Positions 47,337-58,545 of a DNA stretch of 64,000 nt are shown piece after piece. This DNA comes from Nectonema munidae (taxonomy: Eukaryota; Nematomorpha; Nectonematoida; Nectonematidae). Positions within the stretch are counted from its first letter, which is position 1. The number at the start of each line of letters is the position of its first letter. The stretch covers positions 1 through 64,000 of the forward strand of contig JAUIRK010001033.1 of NCBI GenBank assembly GCA_030549495.1, in the 5' to 3' direction. A program made the position numbers and the translations under genes. Under the pieces are notes generated by a model that saw nothing but the letters and a program-made list of their open reading frames with translations, did no database searches and was not told where the DNA came from.

Positions 47337-48833
47337 TCAAAGAAATGAGAGGCATCTAGAGACAGTTAAGAATTTGTCTTTGTTGTTTTGGAGAAAGGCG
47401 GTGAGTTGAGAGCGAGAAATATTTGTGAGAAATAAAATTTCCTCAAAGTGATGCATGCCATCAAACAAAGGGAGAAGAGAAGAAATTATGTCAGATTCAT
47501 TACTCAGGCCTTGATCAAGAAGTATGGATTTGCTCGGAAGAGCTGCTCTACCATCATCATTTAAATGATTACTGCTGCACTCGACCATTTCATAAGTAGC
47601 ATCACTAATACTTTCTATTGGCTTCATGTACAAGTTATAAACAAATGTAAAAAGTTGAGCAATCACATTATTCTTGATTAACCACAAAACGACATCCAAC
47701 TCTTCAGAAAAGGAGTGCACGAAGAAATCCTTCAGACGTATTGGCATTGAAAAGACTTGCAAGTAATGGCATAAGCTAAGATCACAAAAATCCCTTTTGA
47801 AAGCATCTACTAATTCTGGGGTGATGCTGAGTTCACGCACCAAAACATACGTGTTATTTTCGCAGAGAGGATATATAAGTTTTGCTTTATTCCAGGACAC
47901 CAAGTGACTAGCTATTTGAATGACATACGTAACAGGTAGTAGGGTTTCCGCTGCAATATGTTTGAAACTCTTGCAAGGGTTGTAATGACTCAGTATGTGC
48001 AGTAGAGGATTCCTCGAGCACACAAGGAGAGGATGATTGTGAATGAAGGACTTTGTACTTTGAACCGACTGTAAGAGAAGGAAGGTGTGAAAAGGCATGA
48101 TAGAGTTATCTGGACTAGATGTAGTTCGCGGCGAACAAGACGTTGTGTGGATGTTTACAGTTTTGGAAAGAAAAGAGTACGAAATGAATGTGGACTTGTT
48201 GATGTAGGTTTTGATATAGCCCTTTGTAGCAATTGAGGTGTAGATTTCTTTAAGTGCTTCGCAGAGTGAGCTTTGCTTGCACGCCTCTTCTTGAGTGAAA
48301 CACTTCAAAAGGTCGTGTGCTTCGTGATCAGTGAGTTGGTCTAAAATGGAGACCATCAACTTCAACTGAGAGGACATGTAGGCGCAGAGGCTTTCTTCAT
48401 TTCGGATGCCTAAACAAATCAATTTACTGGCTTCCTGATAGCTCTCGATGACGTCTCGCTCCATTGAGTGCGAGGAGGGTGCTTTTAGAGCAAAGACACA
48501 GTTGATCAACTTGATCTCACTCTTGCTATCCAATCTGTCAAAAGATATGGGGTAGCCAAGAAAGCACACGTCATCTACTTTTACTTCAAAGGGCACGTTT
48601 CCTTGCTCGTGCTTCGGAACCAGGAGAGATATTAGCATGGCGTCTGTGAATGCTTGCAAGGAAACGTCATCGAAGTCGATGCCACTGCTTCTCAAGTCCT
48701 TTGACGCGTTTTTATAAGGGGGCGGGTAAACATACAGGAGTCTGTCGCCGCTGTGACCGGATGACACAAGAATGATGGACAAGGGGCTAATTTCACCACG
48801 TCGCTCACACTGATGGCATCCTTCTTCACACAT
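47337..48833 (-). CDS. NPRL3: NPRL3, GATOR1 complex subunit, single coding exon
   Basis: NPRL3 pairs with NPRL2 and DEPDC5 in GATOR1, the GTPase-activating complex that turns off Rag GTPases and so TORC1 at the lysosome when amino acids are scarce. The 498-residue product has the N-terminal longin-type start SPLSIILVSSGHSGDRLLYVYPP (about 16-38). VDDVCFLGYPISF (about 85) and INCVFALKA (about 110) follow. HLVSWNKAKLIYPLCENNTY (about 305-325) and GMHHFEEILFLTNISRSQL (about 460-480) are the best-conserved family blocks. It is somewhat shorter than vertebrate NPRL3 (loops reduced). Start chosen at 48833, with an acceptor-like TTATTTTGTAG 15 bp upstream suggesting a 5'UTR intron. An added CxxC-like N-terminus (CEEGCHQC) is unusual. 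Confidence 0.95.
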   Translation of the reverse strand: MCEEGCHQCERRGEISPLSIILVSSGHSGDRLLYVYPPPYKNASKDLRSSGIDFDDVSLQAFTDAMLISLLVPKHEQGNVPFEVKVDDVCFLGYPISFDRLDSKSEIKLINCVFALKAPSSHSMERDVIESYQEASKLICLGIRNEESLCAYMSSQLKLMVSILDQLTDHEAHDLLKCFTQEEACKQSSLCEALKEIYTSIATKGYIKTYINKSTFISYSFLSKTVNIHTTSCSPRTTSSPDNSIMPFHTFLLLQSVQSTKSFIHNHPLLVCSRNPLLHILSHYNPCKSFKHIAAETLLPVTYVIQIASHLVSWNKAKLIYPLCENNTYVLVRELSITPELVDAFKRDFCDLSLCHYLQVFSMPIRLKDFFVHSFSEELDVVLWLIKNNVIAQLFTFVYNLYMKPIESISDATYEMVECSSNHLNDDGRAALPSKSILLDQGLSNESDIISSLLPLFDGMHHFEEILFLTNISRSQLTAFLQNNKDKFLTVSRCLSFL

Positions 48834-48839
48834 ATCAGG

Positions 48840-50200
48840 AAAGCTCAGCTACAAAATAAATAAATTTAAATGGTGATCAATCAAACCCAATCAATATGAA
48901 AATAAGGAAGAATTCTATAAACGAATAGTAACTACTATAAAGTTTTGCGAATGCAAAAGGTTAATTGCCGATATTTGTCATAAAACTTATAAAAATATTT
49001 GAACTTGCTAAAGAAACTTAACAATAAGTGGACAGTGGTACATTTAAACGTACCATAATTATTTTATGGTAATGGGATTGAGAAAAAATTTATTTGAGAA
49101 AATTTTGTAATTAACATCATTGTAAAAAAACTCTTTCTTGTAATTTGGATAGGAAAATATTTTGATATTGACATTGTAGTAATATTTGATTACATATTTT
49201 TCATATAAAGGGCTAAAATACGCCTAGAAAATGTGTATATGATAGGTGATGAAAGAATAAGTGGTTTAAATTTTTTTCGGATTAAAAATGTTTGCATATT
49301 TCATCTATCTGGATGAATTTATGTTTGTTATGTTAAAACGGTACTAGGAAAACTCGTCTTGATTTCACATTAAATAATTCAAAATTGATCGTGTCCTTTA
49401 AAAAGCTTTAGAAAGGCAATTAAAATATATATTTGCTTACAATTACAATATAAACGGATTTTTGAAGAAAAAAAGGAACTAAACAAATAACTAACTTTTC
49501 TTGAATCTTTTCCAAAAAGTTTTTTTGAGACCCAAAGTTTTTTGAGAAATTTTCTGAGAGCGAATTTTCCATTCGAAGTTTCTGGCCACCGTTACAATTT
49601 AAAACTAGCTTGTTTAAATAAGCAAATAAGTTTTCAAAAATTCTGCAAATATTTTGTGGTCTTAGAAAAAATATTACAAGGTTCATGTATACGCTTGGTA
49701 CATACGCAGAGATATCCAATAAGATTTGACCAAGGAATGATATAAGCTGATATTAGATTAAAGTACTAATATAGTTAGACAGTATGAATCATTGTTAGGA
49801 ATAGGAGATACTATGGGAAATATTTGCCGTTTTGCAAAGTAACTATTTATAAAAATGACTAAAGAATAAGCTTGTCGGTTTTTTTAAACAAAGCAGAACA
49901 AAAAAGTTAAGAACAAAATACTTTCTACTAACAAAAATAATTAATGTGAAAAATAATTAGAAAGATTAGAGGAGATTGAATAATAAAAAAGAGATAACCA
50001 ATCATAATTTGAATTATTTTTTACATAAATGATATACTCGATAATTTAAACAAGAATATTTGTAAAGAATTTTGCAGACGCCACTGTACCTATATTTTTA
50101 AACAAAGTGAAAAATACAAAGTTGTACTTATATTTAAAGTAAAGAATCCTTTGAATTGTGAGGACACAAATAACAAATTATCAATAGTAAGGAGAAGCTT
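48840..50200. other. NPRL3 upstream region, no gene seen
   Basis: Begins with the acceptor-like TTATTTTGTAG (minus strand) ahead of the NPRL3 start, so part may be a 5'UTR intron. Beyond that it is AT-rich with only chance-length frames. The 99-codon minus frame at 49420-49719 shows no recognisable domain. Confidence 0.45.
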
Positions 50201-50229
50201 CATGAATAACCAATGATTCTTAAATTATA

Positions 50230-50880
50230 ACAAATCAAAAGCGATGCTATTTTTTCAAAATACAAACTTATTCCTTCCCAATGTCAGGATTGATAACTAT
50301 GATCTCAAATTGCTTACCAAGATCAATTTTTTAGGTGCTGTTATTGATAATAAACTTCTTTGGAACGCCCAAGTTGATTCTGTGTGTAATAAATTGAGCT
50401 ACTTGCTTTCAAAATTTAAAGGTTGAAACTATCTTCCAGTAAAAGTCAAATCATCTAAAAAGCATATAAATCTTTAGTTTTGCCAGTAATAAATTATTCC
50501 TTGGTGAACTGGGGACATGCGAATCTTGATAGAATATTGATTATTATTGAAAAGAAGTTATTGAGAAGTACAATACATTTGAAATATAATGAACACACTG
50601 ACAGTAAATTTTATATGATAAATTGTCTTAAAATACAGAACATGTGAAAATATAAAATTCTGAATTTTTATTATGACATTATTCATGCTTTGTTTGCGAT
50701 AAATTATGCAAATAATTTCATTCCTCTTCTTCTTAAAACTTTTATAAACTCCTTTTTTGGAACCTAAAGATTATTGAAAACCGGTATTCTTAAAAATATA
50801 CGTTAGAGGGACAACACTTGAAACCGAGAGATATAACAACCTACACAAATAACAGTTTTGCAAAGCTAGTTTCAGCATAG
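50230..50880 (+). pseudogene. LINE reverse-transcriptase 3' fragment
   Basis: NYNKSKAMLFFQN (about 50225), then INFLGAVIDNKLLWNAQVDS (about 50315) and VCNKLSYLLSKFKG match the thumb region after the palm in Jockey/CR1-type retrotransposons ('FLG..ID..L.W..H'). Later pieces (INYSLVNWGH-like, around 50495) follow with stops. A 5'-truncated dead copy. Confidence 0.7.
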
Positions 50881-51505
50881 CATGGTAATGCTGAGATTAA
50901 TTCCAATCAGCTAGATACAATGATTATTATAATTGGTTGCACAGCCATCAATGAAGGTGCGTAGGATAGTTCCTTTTTAGAATCAAAGATATCAAGCTTG
51001 AGTTGGAGCAAGTAAAGGCATGATTAGTCGGAATCGGGAATCGTAATTTTTCAGGTTTCACCTCAAAAAATATAAGCGCTGATGAAACGTTGAAAAAACA
51101 TGGCTGATCAGGCATTTAAAATCTTAATAAGAGCAAACACGTTTACACTTCCAAGCGAAGAATAATCCTGCCTTGTTGGAAAGATGGTAAGGGCAGTCAT
51201 GATAGGGAATTTTGGTCGAGACACTACGCTCCCCCCACTAGACCAACTGCCGAACTTCATATTGCATATGCCTTAATAGCAAAAAAATGTGCATACTTCA
51301 CACAGTTTATAATTAAAATATCAAGATTTTACCCTTTTTAGTGCTATATATGTGTCTATAAAAATAATTAGGAGGAGAAACGCTTAAATATAAAATGGCA
51401 CTTGCGCAAAATACCATTACAAGTTGAGTAAAATTTTCCTCAAAAGTAAATACCTGATTCCATGGGTCTAAACTCTAAAACAAAATCAGCCCTGACTATC
51501 CAATA

Positions 51506-51925
51506 CACTCGACTATCACTAATTCGGAATGCTTGGGATTCGGCCTTTCGGCGATTTTACCGAATTAGTTTTCCCTATTTTAACAAATCTAATCAAACTT
51601 TATCTCTCAGTATAAACTTGTCTCGAACTAAACTAAAAGTACAACAAAAAATTATTGCACATTAGAATCTGTAAATTAATTTTCAGATGTACAACTGGGC
51701 GTAGACAATTTTTCAAATATTTATTTTAAACTTATTGTTTTAGGTGCTTTGGTCTTACTACTTTTTCTTACAAGATATAGACTCATTAGTTCTTCATTTA
51801 TGACTTTTATTTTCTAAACCTTCGGGAAGCTCAGTTGTTAATTGAATAAATCATTCAATAATTTTACTAAATTAAAGATTTGGGGAATAATCAAAGTGCC
51901 GGATTAACGAACGAGATTTCAGAGT
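51506..51925. mobile_element. Non-autonomous Tigger/pogo-type remnant
   Basis: 51506 reads CACTCGACTATCACTAATTC, then CGGAATGCTTGGGATTCGGCC and TTTTACCGAATTAG. The right part (51895) reads GTGCCGGATTAACGAACGAG then ATTTCAGAG. These are typical of pogo/Tigger terminal regions with CCGGATTA/CCGAATTA motifs. No transposase is seen between, and the exact ends are unclear. Confidence 0.55.
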
Positions 51926-51929
51926 TTTG

Positions 51930-53399
51930 ACAAATTGATAAAGTTGAATGTAATTTAAAATAGCGTAAATTATTATAATTTTTTCAAGTCTTTTCTTTAA
52001 AACTAAACATAGCAATTTTCAAAAATAAAATGAAATTTCGCAGATACTTAAAAAACATTTCAAAATTTGCTGTTCTCATTTATCAGGCACTTTTCGATTA
52101 ATTTGATTAAATTTTGAAGGTTTCTTAACCCATTTAGGACCGAACAAAGCAGACGAATTTAGTAATTCCTATTTAATTCCATTTAAAGTAGGAATTCGTC
52201 TACGTTCCCTTTGGGAAGGGTTATTAAATAAGGTAAAACGTACCAAAACATTCCTCTTCTAAGAAAAAATTAAGAGCTAAATAGCCCTATTAACTTTCTA
52301 TGGAAAATTTCAAAACATAATTTAAATTTCAAAAATATATTGTTCAGTCACACAAGTTTTGAAGAGTGCTAGTCTTTCTTTAACGATTTGTAAAGCCAAA
52401 ATAAAATATCTTTCACCCACAAATAGTATCCGTGACACAAAATCCTATAAATCATGTATTACATCGTCTATTGGATGTTTGAAAAATCGACGTTGGGTGT
52501 TATAGTACCAGAGTTAGATTCAATAGCATTACATGTTTTACTTTATAATCACAAACACATATCTAAATATGGTCCATATTAAAAATTATATTAGAACATG
52601 AACGAAAATGTAATCCAATTTTTGTCAGAACGAAAAATTAAGCAAAAAATGTACGAAAGGTTACAATTTGATAAAGCGTATCCGTTTAGAATGATTGTAT
52701 GCACATGAAGAAGACAAGTGGTGAGGTTATAAATCTGCCACAAAATTTTTATCCTTAAATAAGACGTATCTATATAATAACATAATGTCAACTTCTCTTT
52801 TCAACGATCAAAGCAATTATTTGCCGTTAAAAATTTTATCAAAATGGCCTATATTATCACCAAAATCGCGTTATTTTCTTTCAGGTAAAATAAAGCTAAG
52901 AAGAGCTTAAGTTTATTAAGACCAAAATGTATATGATCTAAGGACAAAACTGCATTTTAAAACCTAACAAATACTCTAAGGAAGAATAACTATAATTAAA
53001 GATTTTACTATAATGTTCTCAACTCACATCATACAAAGAAACAGAAAAAATAGTAAAATGAAGAAATAATTTTATTTTCAAGATATAAATATATATATGT
53101 ATGAATGGAAAAGTATTAACTCTATGATATATACGAATATATAATCTATGAACACATCCTTTTGAATGTTTAAAGATACAATAAAAATTGCATTCAAAAA
53201 TATAAAGAGTAGTTTAACATCTCACTGATTGACTTTTCATTACAAGCACAAATATATTTGTATGTGACAGGTATATCATAAATATATATATGGATGAGTA
53301 TGAAATTTTATGACAACAAAAATACATATAAATTTGGAATAAAATGGGCTTAGGCCGTAAAAATTTTATATGTAAAGTAGTAGCAGGAGTTATACTTGC
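51930..53399. other. Axin 3' flank, no other feature recognised
   Basis: AT-rich. A phrase ATATGATCTAAGGACAAAAC near 52930-52950 recurs on the other side of Axin at about 55955-55975, with ACAAATACTC and AGGAAGAA following. It is thus a dispersed repeat copy. A TTTATT (minus AATAAA) at 53071-53076 could serve the Axin transcript. Confidence 0.45.
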
Positions 53400-55637
53400 T
53401 CAGTCAATGCTCTCCACCTTCGCAAAAATCTTGCCTTCCCACAAAGGAAGAATGGCGTCGTCATCAGATATTTCTTCGTGAATTGCACCCGTGTCAAATT
53501 CATCACTATGAGTTTTGAAGAAATAACGGTACTTTCCTTTTTTGGCTAAGAGACTTTTGAAATGCTTTAGTGTTATATTTTTCCCCACTATTTTGGTGCG
53601 ATAAGGAACATCTTGATTGCAAAAGAAGTAACCAATCACGGTGTATGGAAGATCCGGTGAAGGCTTCTGAGGTACGTAATTGGGTGCGGCATTTGAGGTG
53701 CAGATGCTACTAACTCCACTACTTGTGCTGCTCGCCCTCTTGATGATTCCAGCACCCATACCAACTTTGTTCACAGCCTCGCCGTTGGAATTAGTGTTGC
53801 CTTTTTTGGAAGGTATAGCAGAGTCACTTCGGTATTTGCATTTATTGCAAGACGAGGAAAAACAGTGCGTGTTTTTGTTATTAATGCTATTTTGGGGTTT
53901 GGAAAGATCGTGGCTGTTATATAAAGAATCGTCGGACATTTCTCTGCATTCAGAAGATAGATACATCATGGAAGAGGCTGAGTCATCAGTCCCATAATCG
54001 CTATTACTAACATTATTGAGAGAGTCGACTTTAAATCTTTCACGGTGAACATTAAATTTAGTAAAAAATTTATTTCTTCTATACCCACTTACGTTAGTGT
54101 TGAATTCATCCGTGCCTTTTACACAGGAATGTTTATTGTGGACAAGGCGATTATTACCAAACTTTGTTTGGTTTGACTGGGAATTATTTGGATTGAAGGA
54201 TTTAATGTTAAGTTTCTGCAAGTGATTTGAACATTTATCAACACCATGATGATCGGTGAGTATTTTGTATCGGTGGAGATTGCACATATTACTATTACAA
54301 CTGTCTTCTTGCCAAACTCTGTGAATGTGATCATCTAGTATAGATTGCCCTTCTTCAACGATATTCATATTATACAGATTATTAGAAGCACTATTTTTAG
54401 AGGTATCCTCGTCTTGTAAACGCTTCATAGCTTCATCAAATTTAAAGCTATCATCTTGTTCCTTTTTAAACTTATTCAATTTTTCAATAAGAACACGCGC
54501 AAATTCGTCAGGATCACTTGGTGGCATTTTCGTTGGTGGATTTCGATGTTTGGGTATATAGGCGAGATAATCAAACTGATTATTAACCTTATATGGTCTT
54601 TGTGATGGATTTGTAACTAGTTTAGAATTATTTGACTGATTGATCTTTTTTAAACTTTTATTGTCGAAATTACTAACGGTATCTTCGGAAAAAGCACCGC
54701 TAGACATACTCTGAACTTCTGTGTCTTGAGTAGAAGGTAACACATAGGGAGCATAAGGACTGTGATAAGGATTTAAAGTATTAGGTATTACTCGGGAAAT
54801 ATAGTCAAAATTTTTATTTAAAAATTTGTTTTTTAAGGCAACTTCGTTATTAGAAATCTTTGAATTAGAAAAAATATCACTTTTTGTAACATTTTGTGAG
54901 AAAGATTCACTACAAAAAACACTACTATTTTCTGAGATATAACAAAGTTTTGATGGATCGTTAAATGAACCTTCAAATTCATCTTCTTCGGGAAGTGTTG
55001 GAAGATAATTTTGTGTACTGGAGGCAATGGATGATGTTTCAAAAGATTTAGGAGAGAATGAATCAGAAAAATTGGAAATTTCTTCATTCCCTTTCTCTTC
55101 TTGTAACATTTGTAGATGATTTAAATAAATATCACTTTGTAGAAAAAGTGGATATATAGATTTAGCTAAAAAGTCTTCAACTTGTTTTTGTGCTTCATCA
55201 AAAATACTTGTATCGATTTCGAAATTATTAGAGGAGGGAGCAGAAGAGTAAAGCAAGGTTGAATAATTATTTAGTTTTTCACGGATTTTCTTTTTACATT
55301 CTACTGAAATAGGGATAAGATTAGAATTATTTGACTTTAAGAAACTGCGGTATATTGCTTTAGAACGTTTAGCAATAACAATAATTTCAGAAAGGCTTGC
55401 TTTATTGAAAGAAGACAAAGAATCTTGTTTTAAACCTTCACAAGCAAACCAAAACATAAGAAAATTGTTACTAAAATATAAATTTGGCTGGGATTGTACT
55501 TGATTTTCAAAATCAATAAAGGCAGATAAGAGTTTAACTCCATCTTCGTCATTCAATAAATCACGTAAACTAAGAGCCCATTTATAGGAATTTTGTAAAC
55601 TAGTAGAATAGGAAGCCTTTTCTTCATGTGAGGCCAT
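53400..55637 (-). CDS. Axin: Axin, Wnt/beta-catenin destruction-complex scaffold, single coding exon
   Basis: Axin is the cytoplasmic scaffold that brings APC, GSK3, CK1 and beta-catenin together so that beta-catenin is degraded. The 745-residue product has four recognisable parts. The RGS domain (about 18-175: WALSLRDLLNDEDGVKLLSA, FLMFWFACEG, IYPLFLQSDIYLNHLQ) binds APC. The GSK3-binding helix is DPDEFARVLIEKLNKFKKEQ (about 375-395). The beta-catenin helix is GQSILDDHIHRVWQED (about 428-444). The C-terminal DIX domain (about 664-745: VIGYFFCNQDVPYRTKIVG, KGKYRYFFKTHSDEFDTGAI, LPLWEGKIFAKVESID) polymerises. The very short N-terminus (17 residues) lacks a tankyrase-type RxxPxG motif. Linkers are Asn/Ser-rich. 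The start is the only Met ahead of the RGS domain. No coding introns. Confidence 0.97.
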   Translation of the reverse strand: MASHEEKASYSTSLQNSYKWALSLRDLLNDEDGVKLLSAFIDFENQVQSQPNLYFSNNFLMFWFACEGLKQDSLSSFNKASLSEIIVIAKRSKAIYRSFLKSNNSNLIPISVECKKKIREKLNNYSTLLYSSAPSSNNFEIDTSIFDEAQKQVEDFLAKSIYPLFLQSDIYLNHLQMLQEEKGNEEISNFSDSFSPKSFETSSIASSTQNYLPTLPEEDEFEGSFNDPSKLCYISENSSVFCSESFSQNVTKSDIFSNSKISNNEVALKNKFLNKNFDYISRVIPNTLNPYHSPYAPYVLPSTQDTEVQSMSSGAFSEDTVSNFDNKSLKKINQSNNSKLVTNPSQRPYKVNNQFDYLAYIPKHRNPPTKMPPSDPDEFARVLIEKLNKFKKEQDDSFKFDEAMKRLQDEDTSKNSASNNLYNMNIVEEGQSILDDHIHRVWQEDSCNSNMCNLHRYKILTDHHGVDKCSNHLQKLNIKSFNPNNSQSNQTKFGNNRLVHNKHSCVKGTDEFNTNVSGYRRNKFFTKFNVHRERFKVDSLNNVSNSDYGTDDSASSMMYLSSECREMSDDSLYNSHDLSKPQNSINNKNTHCFSSSCNKCKYRSDSAIPSKKGNTNSNGEAVNKVGMGAGIIKRASSTSSGVSSICTSNAAPNYVPQKPSPDLPYTVIGYFFCNQDVPYRTKIVGKNITLKHFKSLLAKKGKYRYFFKTHSDEFDTGAIHEEISDDDAILPLWEGKIFAKVESID

Positions 55638-55639
55638 TT

Positions 55640-58545
55640 ATAATGAAAAAATTATTAACTTTGTAAACACACTTAATATAAAATATAATTTCTAAAATAA
55701 GAGAAAAAAAGAACTTAAAAATGTTACATTTAATAGCTGTGACAGAGAATAATGAAAAATTAATAAAATTTAAAATAAAAAAAAATAATTTCAAAATTTT
55801 TTAAATTAGACTAAGAATTATTATTAAAAGTTTGAACAATTTTTTTCATGTTATATTTTATAAATATAAATACACATATTATTATTACAATTTAACTATA
55901 TTAGGAAAAAAAAAAGGATAAAACTGCACTTTAAAATCTAAACTTAGGGCAAAAAAGTATATGATCTAAGGATAAAACGCCACTTAAAAACCTAACAAAT
56001 ACTCCAGGGAAGAAGAACTATTCAATTAAAGATTTTACCCCTCTGACTTTTCACTTAACCGTATTTTTCTAAAACCTAAAATGTGCGGATTTTGTCTTGT
56101 ATTTATTGATTTAATATCAAAAAGATGATTTAAAATTATTTGATCAATTTGTATATTTAAAAGTTTTTTTGAATGATGAAAAAAGTACTAATTTTCAAAT
56201 ACTATCAACAAATAAGAGATGGGCAGAGTTTTTTTTATAAAAAAGATTTTTGAGTTTTAAAAATAACACAATATAATTTTGGAATGAAATTAATTTTTCT
56301 TAAACCAATTTTCTATTGAAACAGTAAGAAGCATTTAAAAGTAAACTATAATTTTAAAAAAGTTTCTTGTTGTAATTTTATCGATTTCTCTGTCAAAATA
56401 AAGAAATTTAATAAAAATTTCATGTTCCTAAAAGTTCGATTGAAGCTTAATAAATACATTTTTTGCACATATTAGTATTGCAAAATTAAATTTGTCCGGC
56501 TTTTAGCGGATTTACTATTTTTCTGTTAAATGTCCTCTTATTTTTTAAAATCCTACAACCCTATCCAAACTGACCAAAACACAAACTCACCCAAATATAT
56601 ATTAATAAATCAATAAACCTTTTGTTTCATTTTCTATAATTGCAATGTTATCTGAATAAACTTTAACAATTGTTTACTCCTAAAACTTAATAAATTATAC
56701 AATTTTTTTTACAATTGTTTTTCTCCCCATTTAAATGTTTGCATAATTTTTTTTATAAATCTTATTACCTAAATGTGCATTTTGTCTCTCTCTTATACAA
56801 CTTAATATATTTTAATGAAATTTATCAATCAAATTACACTCATTTTTGCTTTATCAACTCCAACTCTCATTTTCGAAATATAAAACCTTTATAAAATAAT
56901 TTCTATATATCTAGTTTTGTTTTTCTAATATTTTCATTACATATCTTATACTTTTGTGTCAATAATTAGCTTACTTCGCTTGCATCTTTGCTAAGGCTCA
57001 TAATGTGTGTTACTTATATATAATATATAATATAAATTTATTTTTATTTAATTTCCTTTTATAATTATATCTAAATATTCATTCATAATCTTCCGTATTT
57101 TCGTGAGTGTTCAACTTGTCGATGGATTAGACCTTCCTTTGTTTTCACTCAAATTAGAATTTTCTTATTTATATGTATATAAACAATCTCTTATATTTGC
57201 TTCTTTGTAGTGATGAAAACATAAAAAGTGTACACCACGCAGAAAATGATGAACCTACGGAAAGCTCATCAGCCACGTTTCTCACATTTGACTGAAGAAT
57301 CGAAGCCGTAATGGTAGGTTTAGTATTCAAATATCATCAAAATTCGTGGATTACAATACTATGAATGTTTTTACTCCTATATTAAAAGAGAGCTAAATTG
57401 CAAAGTTTAAAGAACAAAAAAAATATGATTTTGTTTTATCGATAAATTCATTTTACTTATTGTGTTGTGGATAAAGTTAAGGATTTCATTAGTTTGTAAT
57501 ATTACCTTTATAAGCATAACAATATATATTTTTACCTTTATTTTCTTGCCGTATTTCAATTATATAAATTTTAAACAAAAAATTACCTAATAGAGATCAT
57601 TGGGCTACTTCGATATTAGTAACCAATTTAAGGCACGAGATTACATTTTTAATGTAAACAATAGAACATCTATCATCTAAAAAACTTGAATAAACTTGAA
57701 CGAGTTATAGCTGAGTTTATATGTTATAAGCTTATAGTATAGAAATGAAATCGAAAGTGAAACAAAAGTATCTTAAAATCTAGGAAAATGCGTAAACAGT
57801 CTTGCGGTTTTTTCCAAACAGTAATTACATGATTGATGAAAAATTTGTTTATTGAATGGAATTTAGGGAAAAAAAATTAGGATGATAAAAAAAATTATTA
57901 TATTGATAATAAATAATAGTAAATTATATTTTAAGTAACTCTTTTGAGACTGTGACGACAGAGACTGCTTTATAATTTTCTATATCATATCTTTTACTCT
58001 TCTTTAAAAGTGAGATAATTTAGAGACCTTCAAAATTTCACTGAAAATACTTTTATAAAGACATCAGCTAAAAATATCTTAGCGGGCAACAAATTTGTGA
58101 ACCAATAAATTTGATCAGTTTAGAAGTATGATCATTAAAATGAAAATAAATACTATTTCTTAAAATTTTTATGCTTAAAGAATTTAATTTATAGAGATTT
58201 TATTAAATGTGAATTTTGATTTAGAAGAGAAATTTATATGATCGGAGTATGGAAACTTAGACACCTTAAAAGTTTTTTTATCCAAAAATTAGTTATGCCT
58301 TTAATGTGCAAATTTCAGTTAGCTAAATAATGATACTAAAAGAACATCAAAAATTTGTGCTAACTGTCAAAACTCTCATTTTTAACGAGAATATTTATAC
58401 TATTCTAATAAAAAAATGAATATAATAAAAAATTCTGTCTTAAGGCATAAATATATACATTAAAAAATAATGATTTTAAAATTCTAAGTATTAATTAAAG
58501 AAAATCTTGGGGGCATTTAACAACATTTTAATTTTTTTTTAACCT
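55640..58545. other. Axin 5' flank and AT-rich intergenic DNA, no gene seen
   Basis: About 2.9 kb with no convincing frame. 55950-56040 repeats a phrase from 52.93 kb (ATATGATCTAAGGATAAAAC, CCTAACAAATACTCCAGGGA). 56800-57250 is slightly less AT-rich. Promoter elements could not be assigned. Confidence 0.45.

Noticed and set aside
49420-49745. Overlapping 67- and 99-codon frames on opposite strands
   Set aside because: No domain, no splice context and AT-driven composition; chance frames.
53680-53997. A 105-codon plus-strand frame inside Axin
   Set aside because: Antisense shadow of the Axin linker just upstream of the DIX domain.
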